NCBI GenBank assembly: GCA_021613375.1
Contig: CM038719.1
Location: 36,836,120 to 36,900,119, forward strand
Reading direction: 5' to 3'
Source of the DNA: Megaleporinus macrocephalus
Lineage: Eukaryota; Chordata; Actinopteri; Characiformes; Anostomidae
Length of the DNA stretch: 64,000 nucleotides
Below, piece after piece: positions 24,650-37,269 of this stretch. Position numbers and translations under genes: made by a program. Below the pieces are notes generated by a model. That model searched no databases. It was not told where the DNA came from and saw nothing but the letters and a program-made list of their open reading frames with translations. Position 1 is the first letter of the stretch. Each line of letters opens with the position of its first letter.

Positions 24650-26450
24650 GTTATAAGAAACTTGTGACTTTAATATATCAATAATCACCATACCACACAA
24701 GGGGATCTGTAAAGGGTTTAATTTGAGGATGATGCCCCTTTCCATCTTCTTGGATCCTCGCTGGAAGTTATTACCTGATTTTCTGGTCACTGTTTTTTCT
24801 TTTCTTCTTGCATGTATGTCATATTTGTCATATATATGTATATTTATGTATAACAGTATCATCTCGATGTTGTGAAACATCAGAATGTGTTATAATGTGA
24901 TATAAGTGACTTTAATGGAACAGTTGTCCTGAGATTTGATGTAAACATCATGAATCCAGGGACCCAACCTGCCTTACTGTCAACAGTTCAAGCTTGGTGT
25001 GATGGTATAGAGGATAGTGAGGATGGCTGGCACAGTTCAGTAAGGTCCACCTAGAGGAGATCTGCTCAGGCCAAGGTCCAGACCATCATCATTTCTAACA
25101 TGGGTTCTGATTCAGTGGTGTATCCTGTTTACTGAAGTAGTCTAGTATCAGCATCTTATACCATCAGCTACTGAAACACCAACACATCACACATACCGTT
25201 CAGTATATTTCAGTATATTTACTGATTAAATACTGAACTGAATAATTTTTTTCCCTCACTTTAAGTAAAAACAAAGGCTGCATTTAAAATGATTTTGAAA
25301 AAAAGTGCAGCATAAAGTGTTTATTTATAATAAAAATGGAAATAAAATGTTTATTCTTGTTAACTGAGTTTATCTCCCTCTTGAATTCCTCCACACTTTC
25401 TCTTGTTCATTGAGGGAGTGAGCTCTTGGTTGTCCAGTCAGGACTTTAAACCTGGGCTGCACTCCTGAATCTGCACAGATCTGATTGGCTGAGGAGCGTG
25501 TTTGGTGATTTTACTATGTACGTGATTGGTCTGTGAGGTTACTGTGCCGCAAAGCGTATACCGTAAACACTAGAAAAGCTCCGCCTCTTAAAATAAACAC
25601 AGTCAACACTAAATCATTCTTAATAGATTATCAGTTTGGGTCCACGTTGGACGACGTCTGGGTCCAGACCCGGACCACGGCCCGCCTATTACTGACCTCT
25701 GCTCTACTGTATATCCCAGACAGACCATACAACAGGAAAACCCATTCAACCCATCAGCAAAAGCTGAGCATCTTAGATAAAACACAAACACTTTTAATGT
25801 CAGAAAATATATTTTCTGGAATTAGTGCATTGAGTAATAAATTCATGGTGTGTACACGCCTGCCAAAGCAGAACAGGCTCTTGTTTTCTTCTTCCAGTCC
25901 ACTGACATCCATCATTATCACCCTACGACACAGCCAGCATCAAAATCTCTCCTGATCGGTTTTACAGTGCAGTGTGTGTTTGCCTTGCTGGCAGTAGAAA
26001 GTCTTCTGCACGTCAGGCTTTTTCCCTCCACTCGCACAACAAAGTCTGTGGCATTGATTTCACAGCTGGCCCATATTTCAGAGAGTCCATCAGCGCTTAA
26101 AATCCACATTGGCAGGTTTGCTCATTGAGAAACAGGGTCAAACCATATCTGTATGAGATCAGCTCTCAAGCCGGCAGCTTCACTGAACCCGTTCTGCTTC
26201 TCATTACTCCGAGTAACATCCACCTCCTAATTAAAGGCTGCTAAAACAACAGTTAGCTTTTTCCCGATAACTTGAAAACGTGCTACTCCAGTGAGCTTCT
26301 GAAGAAGCCCGCGGGTCCTCACTGGAGTCTCCACATGCGTGGTTGCCAGATTGCTTTAATAGGTTTGAGGTGAACTGTTCGAAACTCACTTGTTTTATCA
26401 TACAAATGAACTGCATCGTGATTATAGCCAACAATTAAGTTAGTTTTAAG
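24650..26450. other. no gene recognised
   Basis: Intronic. Open frames near 25533-26128 show no family resemblance. Confidence 0.45.
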
Positions 26451-26458
26451 CCATTCAC

Positions 26459-26491
26459 ATGTGTGTGTGTGTGTGTGTGTGAGTGTGTGTG
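26459..26491. repeat. (TG)n microsatellite
   Basis: GT dinucleotides with one interruption. Confidence 0.9.
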
Positions 26492-26754
26492 GTAACAGGT
26501 GAGGAATGCGAAAAGCAGCATCATGCTACAGCACACGCATCCATTTTTCTTCTAATCACATTTCAGAATAGCTGCCAACCTGAAAACGAATCTAAAGTAT
26601 GATATAAAGCATCAAGTCATTCATAAAGCTAATTTTTCATCAATAGGTAACGACCTCTGCTCTGACTCTTTATTACACTATGGTTAACCAGTGGGCGGAA
26701 TAAAAAAAAAATTAGCCAGTAATATCATGAGGCGTATATCATGAGGAGGTGTAA

Positions 26755-28788
26755 TGGTCAGTATGGTGGTGTAGTGGTTAGTACGGTGGTGTAGTGGTTA
26801 GTACGGTGGTGTAGTGGTTAGTACGGTGGTGTAGTGGTTAGTATGGTGGTGTAGTGGTTAGTATGGTGGTGTAGTGGTTAGTACGGTGGTGTAGTGGTTA
26901 GTACGGTGGTGTAGTGGTTAGTATGGTGGTGTAGTGGTTAGTACGGTGGTGTAGTGGTTAGTACGGTGGTGTAGTGGTTAGTACGGTGGTGTAGTGGTTA
27001 GTATGGTGGTGTAGTGGTTAGTATAGTGGTGTAGTGGTTAGTACGGTGGTGTAGTGGTTAGTATGGTGGTGTAGTGGTTAGTATAGTGGTGTAGTGGTTA
27101 GTATGGTGGTGTAGTGGTTAGTATGGTGGTGTAGTGGTTAGTATGGTGGTGTAGTGGTTAGTACGGTGGTGTAGTGGTTAGTACGGTGGTGTAGAGGTTA
27201 GTATGGTGGTGTAGTGGTTAGTATGGTGGTGTAGTGGTTAGTATGGTGGTGTAGTGGTTAGTACGGTGGTGTAGTGGTTAGTACGGTGGTGTAGAGGTTA
27301 GTACGGTGGTGTAGTGGTTAGTACGGTGGTGTAGTGGTTAGTATGGTGGTGTAGTGGTTAGTATGGTGGTGTAGTGGTTAGTATGGTGGTGTAGTGGTTA
27401 GTACGGTGGTGTAGAGGTTAGTACGGTGGTGTAGTGGTTAGTATGGTGGTGTAGTGGTTAGTATAGTGGTGTAGTGGTTAGTACAGTGATGTAGTGGTTA
27501 GTATGGTGGTGTAGTGGTTAGTATGGTGGTGTAGTGGTTAGTATGGTGGTGTAGTGGTTAGTATGGTGGTGTAGTGGTTAGTATAGTGGTGTAGTGGTTA
27601 GTATGGTGGTGTAGTGGTTAGTATGGTAGTGTAGTGGTTAGTATGGTAGTGTAGTGGTTAGTACAGTGGTGTAGTGGTTAGTATGGTGGTGTAGTGGTTA
27701 GTAAGGTGGTGTAGTGGTTAGTATGGTGGTGTAGTGGTTAGTACGGTGGTGTAGTGGTTAGTATAGTAATGTAGTGGTTAGTATGGTGGTGTAGTGGTCA
27801 GTATGGTGGTGTAGTGGTTAGTACGGTGGTGTAGTGGTTAGTATGGTGGTGTAGTGGTTAGTACGGTGGTGTAGTGGTTAGTACGGTGGTGTAGTGGTCA
27901 GTATGGTGGTGTAGTGGTCAGTATGGTGGTGTAGTGGTTAGTATGGTGGTGTAGTGGTTAGTATGGTGGTGTAGTGGTCAGTATGGTGGTGTAGTGGTTA
28001 GTATGGTGGTGTAGTGGTTAGTACGGTGGTGTAGTGGTTAGTACGGTGGTGTAGTGGTTAGTACGGTGGTGTAGTGGTTAGTATGGTGGTGTAGTGGTTA
28101 GTATGGTGGTGTAGTGGTTAGTAAGGTGGTGTAGTGGTTAGTATGGTGGTGTAGTGGTTAGTAAGGTGGTGTAGTGGTTAGTACGGTGGTGTAGTGGTTA
28201 GTACGGTGGTGTAGTGGTTAGTATGGTGGTGTAGTGGTTAGTACGGTGGTGTAGTGGTTAGTACGGTGGTGTAGTGGTTAGTACGGTGGTGTAGTGGTTA
28301 GTACGGTGGTGTAGTGGTTAGTATGGTGGTGTAGTGGTTAGTATGGTGGTGTAGTGGTTAGTAAGGTGGTGTAGTGGTTAGTATGGTGGTTGTAGTGGTT
28401 AGTACGGTGGTGTAGTGGTTAGTACGGTGGTGTAGTGGTTAGTACGGTGGTGTAGTGGTTAGTACGGTGGTGTAGTGGTTAGTACGGTGGTGTAGTGGTT
28501 AGTACGGTGGTGTAGTGGTTAGTATGGTGGTGTAGTGGTCAGTATGGTGGTGTAGTGGTTAGTACGGTGGTGTAGAGGTTAGTATGGTGGTGTAGTGGTT
28601 AGTATAGTGGTGTAGTGGTCAGTATGGTGGTGTAGTGGTTAGTACGGTGGTGTAGAGGTTAGTATGGTGGTGTAGTGGTTAGTATGGTGGTGTAGTGGTT
28701 AGTATGGTGGTGTAGAGGTTAGTATGGTGGTGTAGTGGTTAGTATAGTGGTGTAGTGGTTAGTCTGGTAGTGTAGTGGTTACCTTCCA
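26755..28788 (+). repeat. 20-bp minisatellite, about 100 units, each with a pol III A-box match
   Basis: The unit is GTAGTGGTTAGTACGGTGGT. Across units the segment TGGTGTAGTGG fits the A-box consensus TRGYNNARNNG exactly. Units vary mostly at one CpG (TACGG, TATGG, TACAG or TATAG) and by TTAGT/TCAGT or TAGTGG/TAGAGG. One extra T at about 28391 shifts the register. The 5' head of fish tRNA-derived SINEs carries the same GTGGTGTAGTGGTTAG phrase. No B-box was seen in the units. Confidence 0.95.
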
Positions 28789-28789
28789 T

Positions 28790-29460
28790 TATCCAGCTAG
28801 CTTAGCTGTCCTCCTTGTTACAGTATTACTTGCCTGTTATACTAGTTTAGGTTAGAATAGTTTGTGTGTCTGTTATTTGATTTGCCAATAAGCAATCTAA
28901 GCCCAGATGCAGCTGCCCTCCAAATCCACATCATCACTGGCCAAAGAAAAACAAGACTCCAAAATAGTAACTTTACAGTAGAAACCAAAACCGCTCTTAA
29001 CTATTAATGTAAGTTAATGTAAAGAGATTTTGAAGCATTTCTATTGGTCCATTCAGCATTCAATTTAATTCAATACCATTCTATATCCTTAACAGGATAT
29101 AAAGATAATATACAAAAATAAAAAACATGTTTTTCTTTGGACAACTGCAATATACTCTCACTGTGCTAAACTGCATTGACACATGATCATTTTTCTGACC
29201 AATCAGCAGCGTCCACATGACTAGCAGTTTTTGACCCTACACTGTGAAGCTGAGAACATGTTGTAGGTGGGCTTCTCTCAACAGGTGGAAATAACAACCA
29301 ATGTGGTCAATGTTACAACCTCTGGTCATAATAGACTTTCTCTGTTTCTGTTGCTGGCCATGTTGTTACACTGTGTGCAGGTCCGTGACTGACCACTTGG
29401 GGACGCCGCTCTGCATAAAAGGTTGCTTGGATGACGTTCAGGGTTCTCTTTCCTTTGACC
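28790..29460. other. no gene recognised
   Basis: Contains a copy of the unclassified CAAAGAAAAACAAG repeat at about 28930-29060. Confidence 0.45.
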
Positions 29461-29467
29461 TGACCTG

Positions 29468-29860
29468 GAAGAACTCCTACCCATCCCAGCCAAACCCAGT
29501 CCAGACCAGCCCATACCAGCCCAGTCCTACCCAGACCAGCCCAGACTAGCCAAGCCTATCCCAGACTAGCCCAGCCCAACCCAGACCGGCCCAGCCCAAC
29601 CCATACCAGCCCAGCCAAGCCCAGCCCAGCCCAGCCCATACAAGTCCAGCCCAGCCTATACCAGCCCAGCCCTACCCAGACCAGCCCAGACTAGCCCAGC
29701 CCAACCCAGACCGGCCCAGCCCAACCCAGACCGGCCCAGCCAAACCCAGATCAGCCCAACCCAGACCAGACCAGCCCAACCCAGACCAGCCCAGCTCAAC
29801 CCAGACTAGACCAGCCCAGCCCATACAAGTCCAGCCCAGCCCAGACTAGACCCCACTCTC
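29468..29860. repeat. CCAGCCCAGACC-type short tandem repeat
   Basis: Degenerate 5/10-bp units (CCAGC, CCAGA, CCAAC) for about 390 bp, pyrimidine-biased on the plus strand. Confidence 0.9.
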
Positions 29861-29869
29861 ATATTCTGG

Positions 29870-30520
29870 TACGACCCGACCCTAGACCTGGTTTTAGGGT
29901 ATATTTTAATAAATGATTGAGTGGGAAAAATGTGGCCTACTGAGAAATCAAACATCAGTCAGTCAATCTGATATTATGAAGCAACTTGAGTGCCCCCTTG
30001 TGGAGAATCTTCAGTCTGCTAAACATGTGTAAGTGCATTATAAGCCAGATGCATCAAATGCCGTGCTCTAAAATTCTCAGCAGACGAACACGGCAGCTAT
30101 AAAAAATAAACTTTCTTATACGATGTACGTACAAAAAATACAAATAAAAAACTAAAAATAAACACACTAATATTTCCTACGCAATCCAGCCCAATCTGGC
30201 AACCTTGCCTACAGGCCTTCTGTCCAGCCTCTGGATCTGGTCTGTTCTTGCACAGGTAGCTGCTGAATGCAGGTGTGAATTCCAGGCCTTTCAGCAGGAT
30301 CGGGCCGGTGGAGCTCACAGCGCGGGGTCTTTCACAAAGGGGCCCATTATGGAGGCTGAAACAGCCAGACAGCAGAACACGTCACACACACGTGGATCAG
30401 ACAGAGCTGGCTGCGAGCCAGGAGCGCAGACCCCGAGCCGGCCGGCCTCTCCTGCGTGTGCATCAGAGACCAAAACTCAGGCGTTTGGGACGAATCCTAA
30501 ACATTTCCAGGGGGCTGCCG
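29870..30520. other. no gene recognised
   Basis: GC-richer patch at about 30280-30530; no exon supported. Confidence 0.4.
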
Positions 30521-30522
30521 CG

Positions 30523-33500
30523 GCACTGCTGGACTGAGAATAGCCCACCAACCAAAAATATCCAGACAACAGCGTCCTGTGACCACTTATGAAAGACTAG
30601 AGGAACACAAACTGTGCAGCAGCAGATAAGCTACCGTTAAAACTCCAGTAGCACTGCTGTGTCTGATCCACTCGCACCAGCACAACACACACTAACACCA
30701 CCACCACCACCAGTTATTAACTTTCAGATGACTTTACATCTACAAGATGGACCAATAAGGTAGGAGTGTCTAACAGCGTGAACAGTGAGTGGACACAATG
30801 TTTAAAAACCTGTCTGATCTACTCACACCAGCACAACACACAATAACACATCACCACCACCAGTTATTAACTTTCAGATGAGTGACCATCTCTGACTTTA
30901 CATCTACTAGATGGACCAATAAGGTAGGAGTGTCTAACAGCGTGAACAGTGAGTGGACACAATGTTTAAAAACCTGTCTGATCTACTCACACCAGCACAG
31001 CACACAATAACACACCACCATCACCAGTTATTAACTTTCAGATGAGTGACCCTCTCTGACTTTACATCTACTAGATGGACCAATAAGGTAGGAGTGTCTA
31101 ACAGCGTGAACAGTGAGTGGACACAATGTTTAAAAACCTGTCTGATCCACTCACACCAGCACAACACACAATAACACCACCACCACCAGTTATTAACTTT
31201 CAGATGAGCTATTGTCTCTGACTTTACATCTACAAGATGGACCAATAAGGTAGGAGTGTCTAACAGCGTGAACAGTGAGTGGACACAATGTTTAAAAACC
31301 TGTCTGATCTACTCACACCAGCACAACACACAATAACACACCACCACCACCAGTTATTAACTTTCAGATGAGCTATAGTCTCTGACTTTACATCTACAAG
31401 ATGGACCAATAAGGTAGGAGTGTCTAACAGCGTGAACAGTGAGGGGACACAATGTTTAAAAACCGGTCTGATCTACTCACACCAGCACAGCACACAATAA
31501 CACACCACCACCACCAGTTTTTAACTTTCAGATGAGTGACCCTCTCTGACTTTACATCTACTAGATGGACCAATAAGGTAGGAGTGTCTAACAGCGTGAA
31601 CAGTGAGTGGACACAATGTTTAAAAACCTGTCTGATCCACTCACACCAGCACAACACACAATAACACCACCACCACCAGTTATTAACTTTCAGATGAGCT
31701 ATTGTCTCTGACTTTACATCTACAAGATGGACCAATAAGGTAGGAGTGTCTAACAGCGTGAACAGTGAGTGGACACAATGTTTAAAAAACCGGTCTGATC
31801 TACTCACACCAGCACAGCACACAATAACACACCACCACCACCAGTTTTTAACTTTCAGATGAGCTATTGTCTCTGACTTTACATCTACAAGATGGACCAA
31901 TAAGGTAGGAGTGTCTAACAGCGTGAACAGTGAGTGGACACAGTGTTTAAAAACCTGTCTGATCTACTCACACCAGCACAGTACACAATAACACACCACC
32001 ACCACCAGTTATTAACTTTCAGATGAGTGACCCTCTCTGACTTTACATCTACTAGGTGGACCAATAAGATAGGAGTGTCTAACAGAGTGGACAATGAGTG
32101 GACACAATGTTTAAAAACCTGTCTGATCCACTCACACCAGCACAACACAGAATAACACACCACCACCACCAGTTATTAACTTTCAGATGAGCTATTGTCT
32201 CTGACTTTACATCTACTAGATGGACCAATAAGGTAGGAGTGTCTAACAGCGTGAACAGTGAGTGGACACAGTGTTTAAAAACCTGTCTGATCCACTCACA
32301 CCAGCACAACACACAATAACACCACCACCACCAGTTATTAACTTTCAGATGAGCTATTGTCTCTGACTTTACATCTACAAGGTGGACCAATAAGGTAAGA
32401 GTGTCTAACAGAGTGAACAGTGAGTGGACACAATGTTTAAAAACCTGTCTGATCCACTCACACCAGCACAACACACACTAACACACCACCACCAGTTGTT
32501 ACCTTTCAGATGAGCTATTGTCTCTGACTTTACATCTACTAGATGGACCAATAAGGTAGGAGTGTCTAACAGCGTGAACAGTGAGTGGACACAATGTTTA
32601 AAAACCGGTCTGATCTACTCACACCAGCACAGCACACAATAACAGACCACCACCACCAGTTATTAACTTTCAGATGAGTGACCCTCTCTGACTTTACATC
32701 TACTAGATGGACCAATAAGGTAGGAGTGTCTAACAGCGTGAACAGTGAGTGGACACAATGTTTAAAAACATGTCTGATCTACTCACACCAGCACAGCACA
32801 CAATAACACACCACCACCACCACCAGTTTTTAACTTTCAGATGAGTGACCCTCTCTGACTTTACATCTACAAGATGGACCAATAAGGTAGGAGTGTCTAA
32901 CAGCGTGAACAGTAAGTGGACACAGTGTTTAAAAACCTGTCTGATCTACTCACACCAGCACAACACACAATAACACACCACCACCACCAGTTATTAACTT
33001 TCAGATGAGTGACCCTCTCTGACTTTACATCTACTAGGTGGACCAATAAGATAGGAGTGTCTAACAGAGTGGACAATGAGTGGACACAGTGTTTAAAAAC
33101 CTGTCTGATCCACTCACACCAGCACAACACAGAATAACACCACCACCACCAGTTATTAACTTTCAGATGAGCTATTGTCTCTGACTTTACATCTACAAGG
33201 TGGACCAATAAGGTAGGAGTGTCTAGAAGAGTGGACAATGAGTGGACACAGTGTTTAAAAACCTGTCTGATCCACTCACACCAGCACAACACACAATAAC
33301 ACCACCACCACCAGTTATTAACTTTCAGATGAGCTATTGTCTCTGACTTTACATCTACTAGATGGACCAATAAGAAAGGAGTGTCTAACAGAGTGGACAA
33401 TGAGTGGACACAATGTTTAAAAACCTGTCTGATCTACTCACACCAGCACAACACACACTAACACACCACCACCAGTTATTACCTCTCAGATGAGCTATTG

Positions 33501-34345
33501 TCTCGGACTTTACATCTACAAGATGGACCAATAAGATAGGAGTGTCTAACAGCGTGAACAGTGAGTGGACACAGTGTTTAAAAACCTGTCTGATCCACTC
33601 ACACCAGCACAGCACACAATAACACACCACCACCACCAGTTATTAACTTTCAGATGAGTGACCCTCTCTGACTTTACATCTACTAGGTGGACCAATAAGA
33701 TAGGAGTGTCTAACAGAGTGGACAATGAGTGGACACAGTGTTTAAAAACCTGTCTGATCCACTCACACCAGCACAACACACAATAACACCACCACCACCA
33801 GTTATTAACTTTCAGATGAGCTATTGTCTCTGACTTTACATCTACAAGGTGGACCAATAAGGTAAGAGTGTCTAACAGAGTGAACAGTGAGTGGACACAG
33901 TGTTTAAAAACCTGTCTGATCCACTCACACCAGCACAACACACACTAACACACCACCACCACCAGTTATTAACTTTCAGATGAGCTATTGTCTCTGACTT
34001 TACATCTACAAGGTGGACCAATAAGGTAGGAGTGTCTAACAGCGTGAACAGTGAGTGGACACAGTGTTTAAAAACCTGTCTGATCCACTCACACCAGCAC
34101 AACACACAATAACACACCACCACCACCAGTTATTAACTTTCAGATGAGCTATTGTCTCTGACTTTACATCTACAAGGTGGACCAATAAGGTAGGAGTGTC
34201 TAGAAGAGTGGACAATGAGTGGACACAATGTTTAAAAACCTGTCTGATCTACTCACACCAGCACAACACACAATAACACCACCACCACCCTGTCAGTGTC
34301 ACTGAGAATGACCCACCACCCAAATATACCTGCTCTGTGGTGGTC
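30523..34345 (+). mobile_element. dispersed teleost element with internally amplified ~163-bp segment
   Basis: The left part (CACTGCTGGACTGAGAATAG, then CCAACCAAAAATATCCAGAC) and the right part (CACCCTGTCAGTGTCACTGA, then AATATACCTGCTCTGTGGTG) are, as I recall, the two sides of one common fish repeat. Between them, at about 30660-34290, a segment from GTCTGATCCACTCACACCAG to CACAATGTTTAAAAACCT repeats about 22 times. Each unit contains GACTTTACATCTACAAGATG and GGACCAATAAGGTAGGAGTG. Periods measured at the left end are 151, 164, 164 and 162 bp. Units differ by a few substitutions and CCA-triplet number. Confidence 0.85.
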
Positions 34346-34980
34346 TACAGCATTGTCTCAGTCACTTAATGGGATGATGTTCTGGGTATGAAGTTTCAGG
34401 GATGGGCGTCTGGTTCCCATCTCCTCCACTGAGAACAGTACAGAGTGGATGTTCCTCTGGAATTGAAGCCCTTCACACTAAACCACTATGAATGAGTTTG
34501 TTTACATCTCAACTACGTAACGATTGTGAACCGGAAATAAATGATGTTGTGTTACGTAACCGGTCCGTTCTCGTCTGTTCTACCTAAACACGAGTACGTC
34601 GTGTGGATGAAATGAGTTTGTTTTGGTCCAAAGAAAAAAAAACCTTCCACGAAAACAAAATAAATTGGACTCGACTTTAGTTTTTATCTGTGATTGCGCC
34701 GTGTGTTGAGGTAAGGAACTCTATATAAACTGGCTCTATTGGACTGAATAGATCAAATTAAGTTCATACAACAATTTACTTTATCCCACTGTGTGTTGGC
34801 GGGGGGTGGAGAGGGCTTGCGCAAGCTGGGAAGCTGTACTTACATTACCAGAAGTATCTGGACAGAGCTACTAGAAGGTAAAACCTGTTGCTGACATGCC
34901 CAAAATGCAATGACCAATAGAATGGGAAGCTCTGGAGCTCTGGAGCAGCCACACTTGGGCCCAAGGCCATCTGCTAGAAC
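34346..34980. other. no gene recognised
   Basis: Unclassified sequence; no exon supported. Confidence 0.4.
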
Positions 34981-34983
34981 AGT

Positions 34984-36161
34984 GGATGTGTCTCAAATCC
35001 TAGTGAGCTCCTACATAGGCAGCATTTTACAACATAGTATGCGCTCCTGACATATAGACTGTCCCAATACTTATACACCTTAAACATACTGTCTACTGAG
35101 GAACCTTATTTAGACCTGATTTTAAGGAAGCATTGAACGCTTCCTCAGCCGCTAAGACAATCCCATGATGCAACACAGGCTAATCTAGGAGCAGTGAAGT
35201 GGTTTTAAAATGTGAGTTATTTTGATTCTCTCTGGAGTTTTAATGTGTTTCTTGTCATATAGGATGTGTCTCAAATCCTAGTGAGTGTCTAAGTAGGCTG
35301 TCTAGGTAGCAGCTGTGTAAGTAGCAGCGTTCTCTCCTCATCTCTCCTCATAAAACAGATTACTGAGACGCTCTAGTTAGAGAGAGACTGCGTCACGGCT
35401 TGTTCTCGCCCACTGCAGCACGCCACCGGTGGTTTAGCTGGTTGCTAAGCTACCAGCCGGCATTCAAAACAATAGCCCGGCTTAAAAATCTGCTAGCATA
35501 AATGCTAATGAGTATAAAACTGGTAAATGCTGAAGGACTCGTTACAGAGTTGATAATAAAATACTGTTCTGTGTGATTATATGACCAGAAACACATTAAA
35601 ACTCCAGAGAGAATCAAAATAACTCACATTTTAAAACCACTTCACTGCTCGTAGATTAGCCTGTGTTGCATCATGGGATTGTCTTAGCGGCTGAGGAAGC
35701 GTTCAATACTTCTTTAAAATCAGGTCTAAATAAGGTTTCTCAGTAGACAGCATGTTTAAGGTGTATAAGTATTGGGACAGTCTACATGTCTGGAGCGCAT
35801 ACTATGAAGTAAAATGCTGCCTATGTAGGAGCTCACTAGGATTTAGGACAGACCCGATATTTACAACTCAGTAACGAGTCGTTGACCATTTAGCAGTTTT
35901 ATACTCGAGACATTAGCATTTATGCTAGCGGATTTTTAAGCCTCGGGCTATTGTTTTGGATGTCAGTCGGTAGCTTAGCAACCAGCTAAACCACCGGTGG
36001 CGTGCTGCAGTGGGGGGAACAAGCCGTGACGCAGTCTCTCTTTAACTAGAGCGTCTCAGTAATCTGTTTTATGAGGAGAGATGAGGAGAGAACGCTGCTA
36101 CTTACACAGCTGCTACCTAGACAGCCTACTTAGACACTCACTAGGATTTGAGACAGACCCA
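34984..36161. mobile_element. composite MITE: one copy inserted inverted into another
   Basis: The outer copy's left half is 34984-35261 and its right half is about 35856-36161. Between them, 35262-35855 is a complete copy in the opposite orientation, with its own termini GGATGTGTCTCAAATCC and GGATTTAGGACAGACCC. About 25 bp of the outer copy are missing at the join. The family is that of 6132-6723. Confidence 0.8.
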
Positions 36162-36164
36162 GCA

Positions 36165-36995
36165 TTGGGCTGTGTAGCAGTTCACCTGCGTTCTCTGGAG
36201 TAATGGAGCTCTTTCCAATAAGCTGGAGTGATCAAGGACTAATCATCCAGCAGACCACCATCATTGATTTACTTTCCAGTACAAGCAGCCATTAACAGAG
36301 AGTTCATCTTCCTCAGACACTCTAACCTTAATTGCAGCCCCCTTTACTCCTAGAGGACCCCCTTTTAGTTGTATAGGTTTTTTAATATGCTAAAATAACC
36401 CCAACCACATTCAGTGGTGTTGAGGTTCTGGACTCTGGGGTGGTCGGTCCACTGTTCTGAGAGCACCAGCAGTTTCTTTGTTTGATAGGTTCCAGTTTTT
36501 CTGTATTGTGATGAAATCTTATATCTAATCTTCTCAGAGGTATCTTCTGGAAATATTCATATATTATACTTAATGGCTGTTTTGATGGGAAACTAAATTA
36601 ATGAAGCTAAACAGCTTTTAAAGAATTCTGCCAACTAATGTGGAGCCTGGATACAATAAAATATATGGTTCCCTTCAAAGAAAAACAAGTTACGAGAGCA
36701 GGGAATTAATATTTAGAAATATTTGCCACTTATCTGTGCAGAGAAACACCCACATATCATCGCAGTCCAATGAAAAACATGCATCTCGATTTCTATTTTT
36801 CTACATCAATTAAATGCAGCAGCCGCTCTTTACATTGTGATGAAATTTTAAGATGAATGGACCAACAGAAGTGCTCCAAAATAGCTTGGAAAATATTCTG
36901 CTTCCATTGACTTCCATTGAAAGTGAAGACAGTTTTTGGTCTCTCCTGTAAAGTTGGCATTTTAAAGATAACTGTTTTTCATTGGACAGTGATGA
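36165..36995. other. no gene; repeat-like segments
   Basis: A phrase around GTTGAGGTTCTGGACTCTGG (about 36418-36440) looks like a common fish interspersed repeat. A CAAAGAAAAACAAG repeat copy starts near 36675. No exon supported. Confidence 0.4.
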
Positions 36996-36999
36996 TATA

Positions 37000-37212
37000 C
37001 ACACCCTAGTGAACACACACTCTAGGAGGCAGTGTGCACACATGCCTGGAGCGGTGGGCAACCCTATCCACTGTACCTGCAGAGCAGTTGGGGGTTGGGT
37101 ATCTTGCTTTTCAGGCACTTCAGTCATGTCCTCTTGGTTCAGAGAGAATCGAACCAGTGACCTTCTGGTCACAAGACTGGTTCCCTTACCTCCCACCCAT
37201 GACTGCCCCCAA
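37000..37212 (-). mobile_element. tRNA-derived SINE, reverse copy
   Basis: On the minus strand: GGGGCAGTCATGGGTGGGAG, then CTTGTGACCAGAAGGTCACT and GGTTCGATTCTC (B-box-like). Same family as 9108-9245. Confidence 0.75.
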
Positions 37213-37269
37213 CGTAAAGGTAAGAAGAAGGTTTAGAAGCATTCCCATTGGTCCATTCGTCTTTTCTTG

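Noticed and set aside
26755..28788. CRISPR array or tRNA gene cluster.
   Set aside because: Units are contiguous with no unique spacers. Each has only an A-box-like word with no B-box, acceptor stem or anticodon arm, and the genome is a vertebrate.
30660..34290. Minus-strand open frames with a repeated ~54-residue HLVDVKSE..NNWWWWC pattern that could look like a repeat protein.
   Set aside because: The frame stays open only where units are 162 bp and is broken by 164-bp units. There is no start or splice context, and the DNA is an amplified piece of a dispersed element.
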